From NCBI GenBank assembly GCA_902773415.1, contig CACYEE010000095.1, positions 1-6,163 of the forward strand: a stretch of 6,163 bases of DNA, in the 5' to 3' direction. The first letter of the stretch is position 1, and the number at the start of each line of letters is the position of its first letter. The translations under genes were made by a program, and so were the position numbers. The notes under the pieces are model-generated. The model saw only the letters and a program-made list of their open reading frames with translations. It was not told where the DNA came from and ran no database searches. The stretch is from an uncultured Actinomyces sp. Lineage in GTDB: Bacteria; Actinomycetota; Actinomycetes; Actinomycetales; Actinomycetaceae. Positions 5,294-6,163 of the stretch are shown piece by piece.

Positions 5294-6163
5294 ATGCTGC
5301 GCACACGCAAGGCAGGGAGCCTGCGAAGCTCCGACATCGGCACCGAAGTGACCCTCACCGGCTGGGTGGACCGTCGCCGCGACCACGGAGGCATCGCCTT
5401 CATCGACCTCCGCGACGCTTCCGGCATCGCCCAGGTGACCATCCGCGAGGAAGTCGCCCACGAACTGCGCAACGAGTTCTGCATCAAGGTCGTAGGAACC
5501 GTCCGCGAACGCCCCGAAGGAAACGCCAACGCTTCGCTTGCCACCGGAGAGATCGAGGTCGAGGCCGAGAACGTCGAAATCCTCAACACGTGCGCCCCGC
5601 TTCCTTTCCAGGTCTCCGACAACGCCGAGGACGCCGGCAACGTCTCCGACGACGTTCGCCTGCGCTACCGCTACCTCGACCTGCGCCGTTCCTTCGAGCA
5701 GAACGCCATCCGCCTGCGCGCCAAGGTCAACGCCGCGGCCCGCCGCGTTCTCGACGGCCACGAGTTCGTCGAAATCGAAACCCCGACGCTCACCCGTTCC
5801 ACCCCCGAAGGAGCCCGCGACTTCATCGTTCCGGCCCGCCTGAACCCCGGTTCCTGGTACGCGCTTCCGCAGTCGCCCCAACTGTTCAAGCAGCTGCTCA
5901 TGGTGGCCGGCATGGAACGCTACTACCAGATCGCCCGCTGCTACCGCGACGAGGACTTCCGCGCCGACCGCCAGCCCGAGTTCACCCAGCTCGACGTCGA
6001 AATGAGCTTCGTCGACCAGGACGACGTCATTGCGATCGCCGAGGAAGTGCTCAAGGAGATCTGGGCGCTCATCGGCTACGAGCTTCAGACGCCGATTGCG
6101 CGCATCACCTACAAGGACGCGATGGAACGCTTCGGCTCCGACAAGCCCGACCTGCGCTTCGGC
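5294..6163 (+). CDS. aspS: aspartyl-tRNA synthetase, N-terminal half (cut by window end)
   Basis: This encodes the first 290 residues of a class II aminoacyl-tRNA synthetase that charges tRNA with aspartate in the cytoplasm; bacterial members are about 590 residues. The N-terminal OB-fold anticodon-binding domain covers about 1-105, with GWVDRRRDHGGIAFIDLRD (23-41) and RERPEGNANASLATGEIEV (71-89). A linker with RLRYRYLDLRR (122-132) leads to the catalytic core: motif 1 around FVEIETPTLTRSTPEGARDF (158-177), the QSPQLFKQLLM segment (193-203) and motif 2 with RCYRDEDFRADRQPEFTQLD (215-234). The insertion domain and motif 3 lie beyond the window. His31 aligns with Leu30 of E. coli AspRS; His there is associated with non-discriminating enzymes that also charge tRNA-Asn. 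AAAGGA six bases before the ATG at 5294 supports the start. The frame is open to the last base, so this is an edge cut and not a broken gene. Identity is secure. Confidence 0.96.
   Translation, partial: MLRTRKAGSLRSSDIGTEVTLTGWVDRRRDHGGIAFIDLRDASGIAQVTIREEVAHELRNEFCIKVVGTVRERPEGNANASLATGEIEVEAENVEILNTCAPLPFQVSDNAEDAGNVSDDVRLRYRYLDLRRSFEQNAIRLRAKVNAAARRVLDGHEFVEIETPTLTRSTPEGARDFIVPARLNPGSWYALPQSPQLFKQLLMVAGMERYYQIARCYRDEDFRADRQPEFTQLDVEMSFVDQDDVIAIAEEVLKEIWALIGYELQTPIARITYKDAMERFGSDKPDLRFG

Noticed and set aside
5117..5881. 254-residue minus-strand open frame
   Set aside because: It is antisense to aspS. Its apparent hydrophobic and acidic pattern mirrors the biased codon use of the synthetase gene.

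Overview
This 6.2 kb window looks like a core chromosomal segment of a GC-rich Actinobacterium. The evidence is the adjacent pair of MerR-type regulators that match mycobacterial Rv1828 (FtsR) and Rv1830, the codon usage rich in G or C at third positions, and an actinobacterial-type aspartyl-tRNA synthetase. An Actinomycetaceae-like organism is my best guess, but only from general resemblance. No phage gene, transposase, CRISPR array, tRNA or rRNA is visible.

Layout. At the left edge the last three codons of an upstream gene overlap the start of ftsR (11-781, +) by four bases. A 205-bp gap follows, with a possible weak terminator and a candidate promoter. A second MerR-family regulator (987-1535, +) comes next and is closed by a perfect 23-bp hairpin (1547-1596). 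That hairpin also lies downstream of the convergent minus-strand pair. This pair is an MFS drug:H+ antiporter-like protein (3582-5009, -) followed by a DeaD/CsdA-type DEAD-box RNA helicase (1657-3585, -). The two overlap by four bases (ATGA) and probably form one transcript. A 284-bp divergent intergenic region (5010-5293) separates them from aspS (5294 to the window end, +, 290 codons visible).

Functional reading. The left part is a regulatory locus tied to cell division: FtsR is known in Corynebacterium as an activator of ftsZ, and the second MerR protein is its usual neighbour. The bifunctional nuclease gene (Rv1829-like) that sits between the two in mycobacteria is not here. The middle pair joins membrane export with RNA remodelling, probably by chance of operon membership. 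The right part is translation.

The genes are of known families. The least explained DNA is the divergent region 5085-5278. It holds a 14-bp-arm inverted repeat between two near-identical 20-21 nt direct repeats, then a perfect 20-bp palindrome touching a possible -10 box, then further repeats in the aspS leader. I saw no convincing undescribed multi-gene system.
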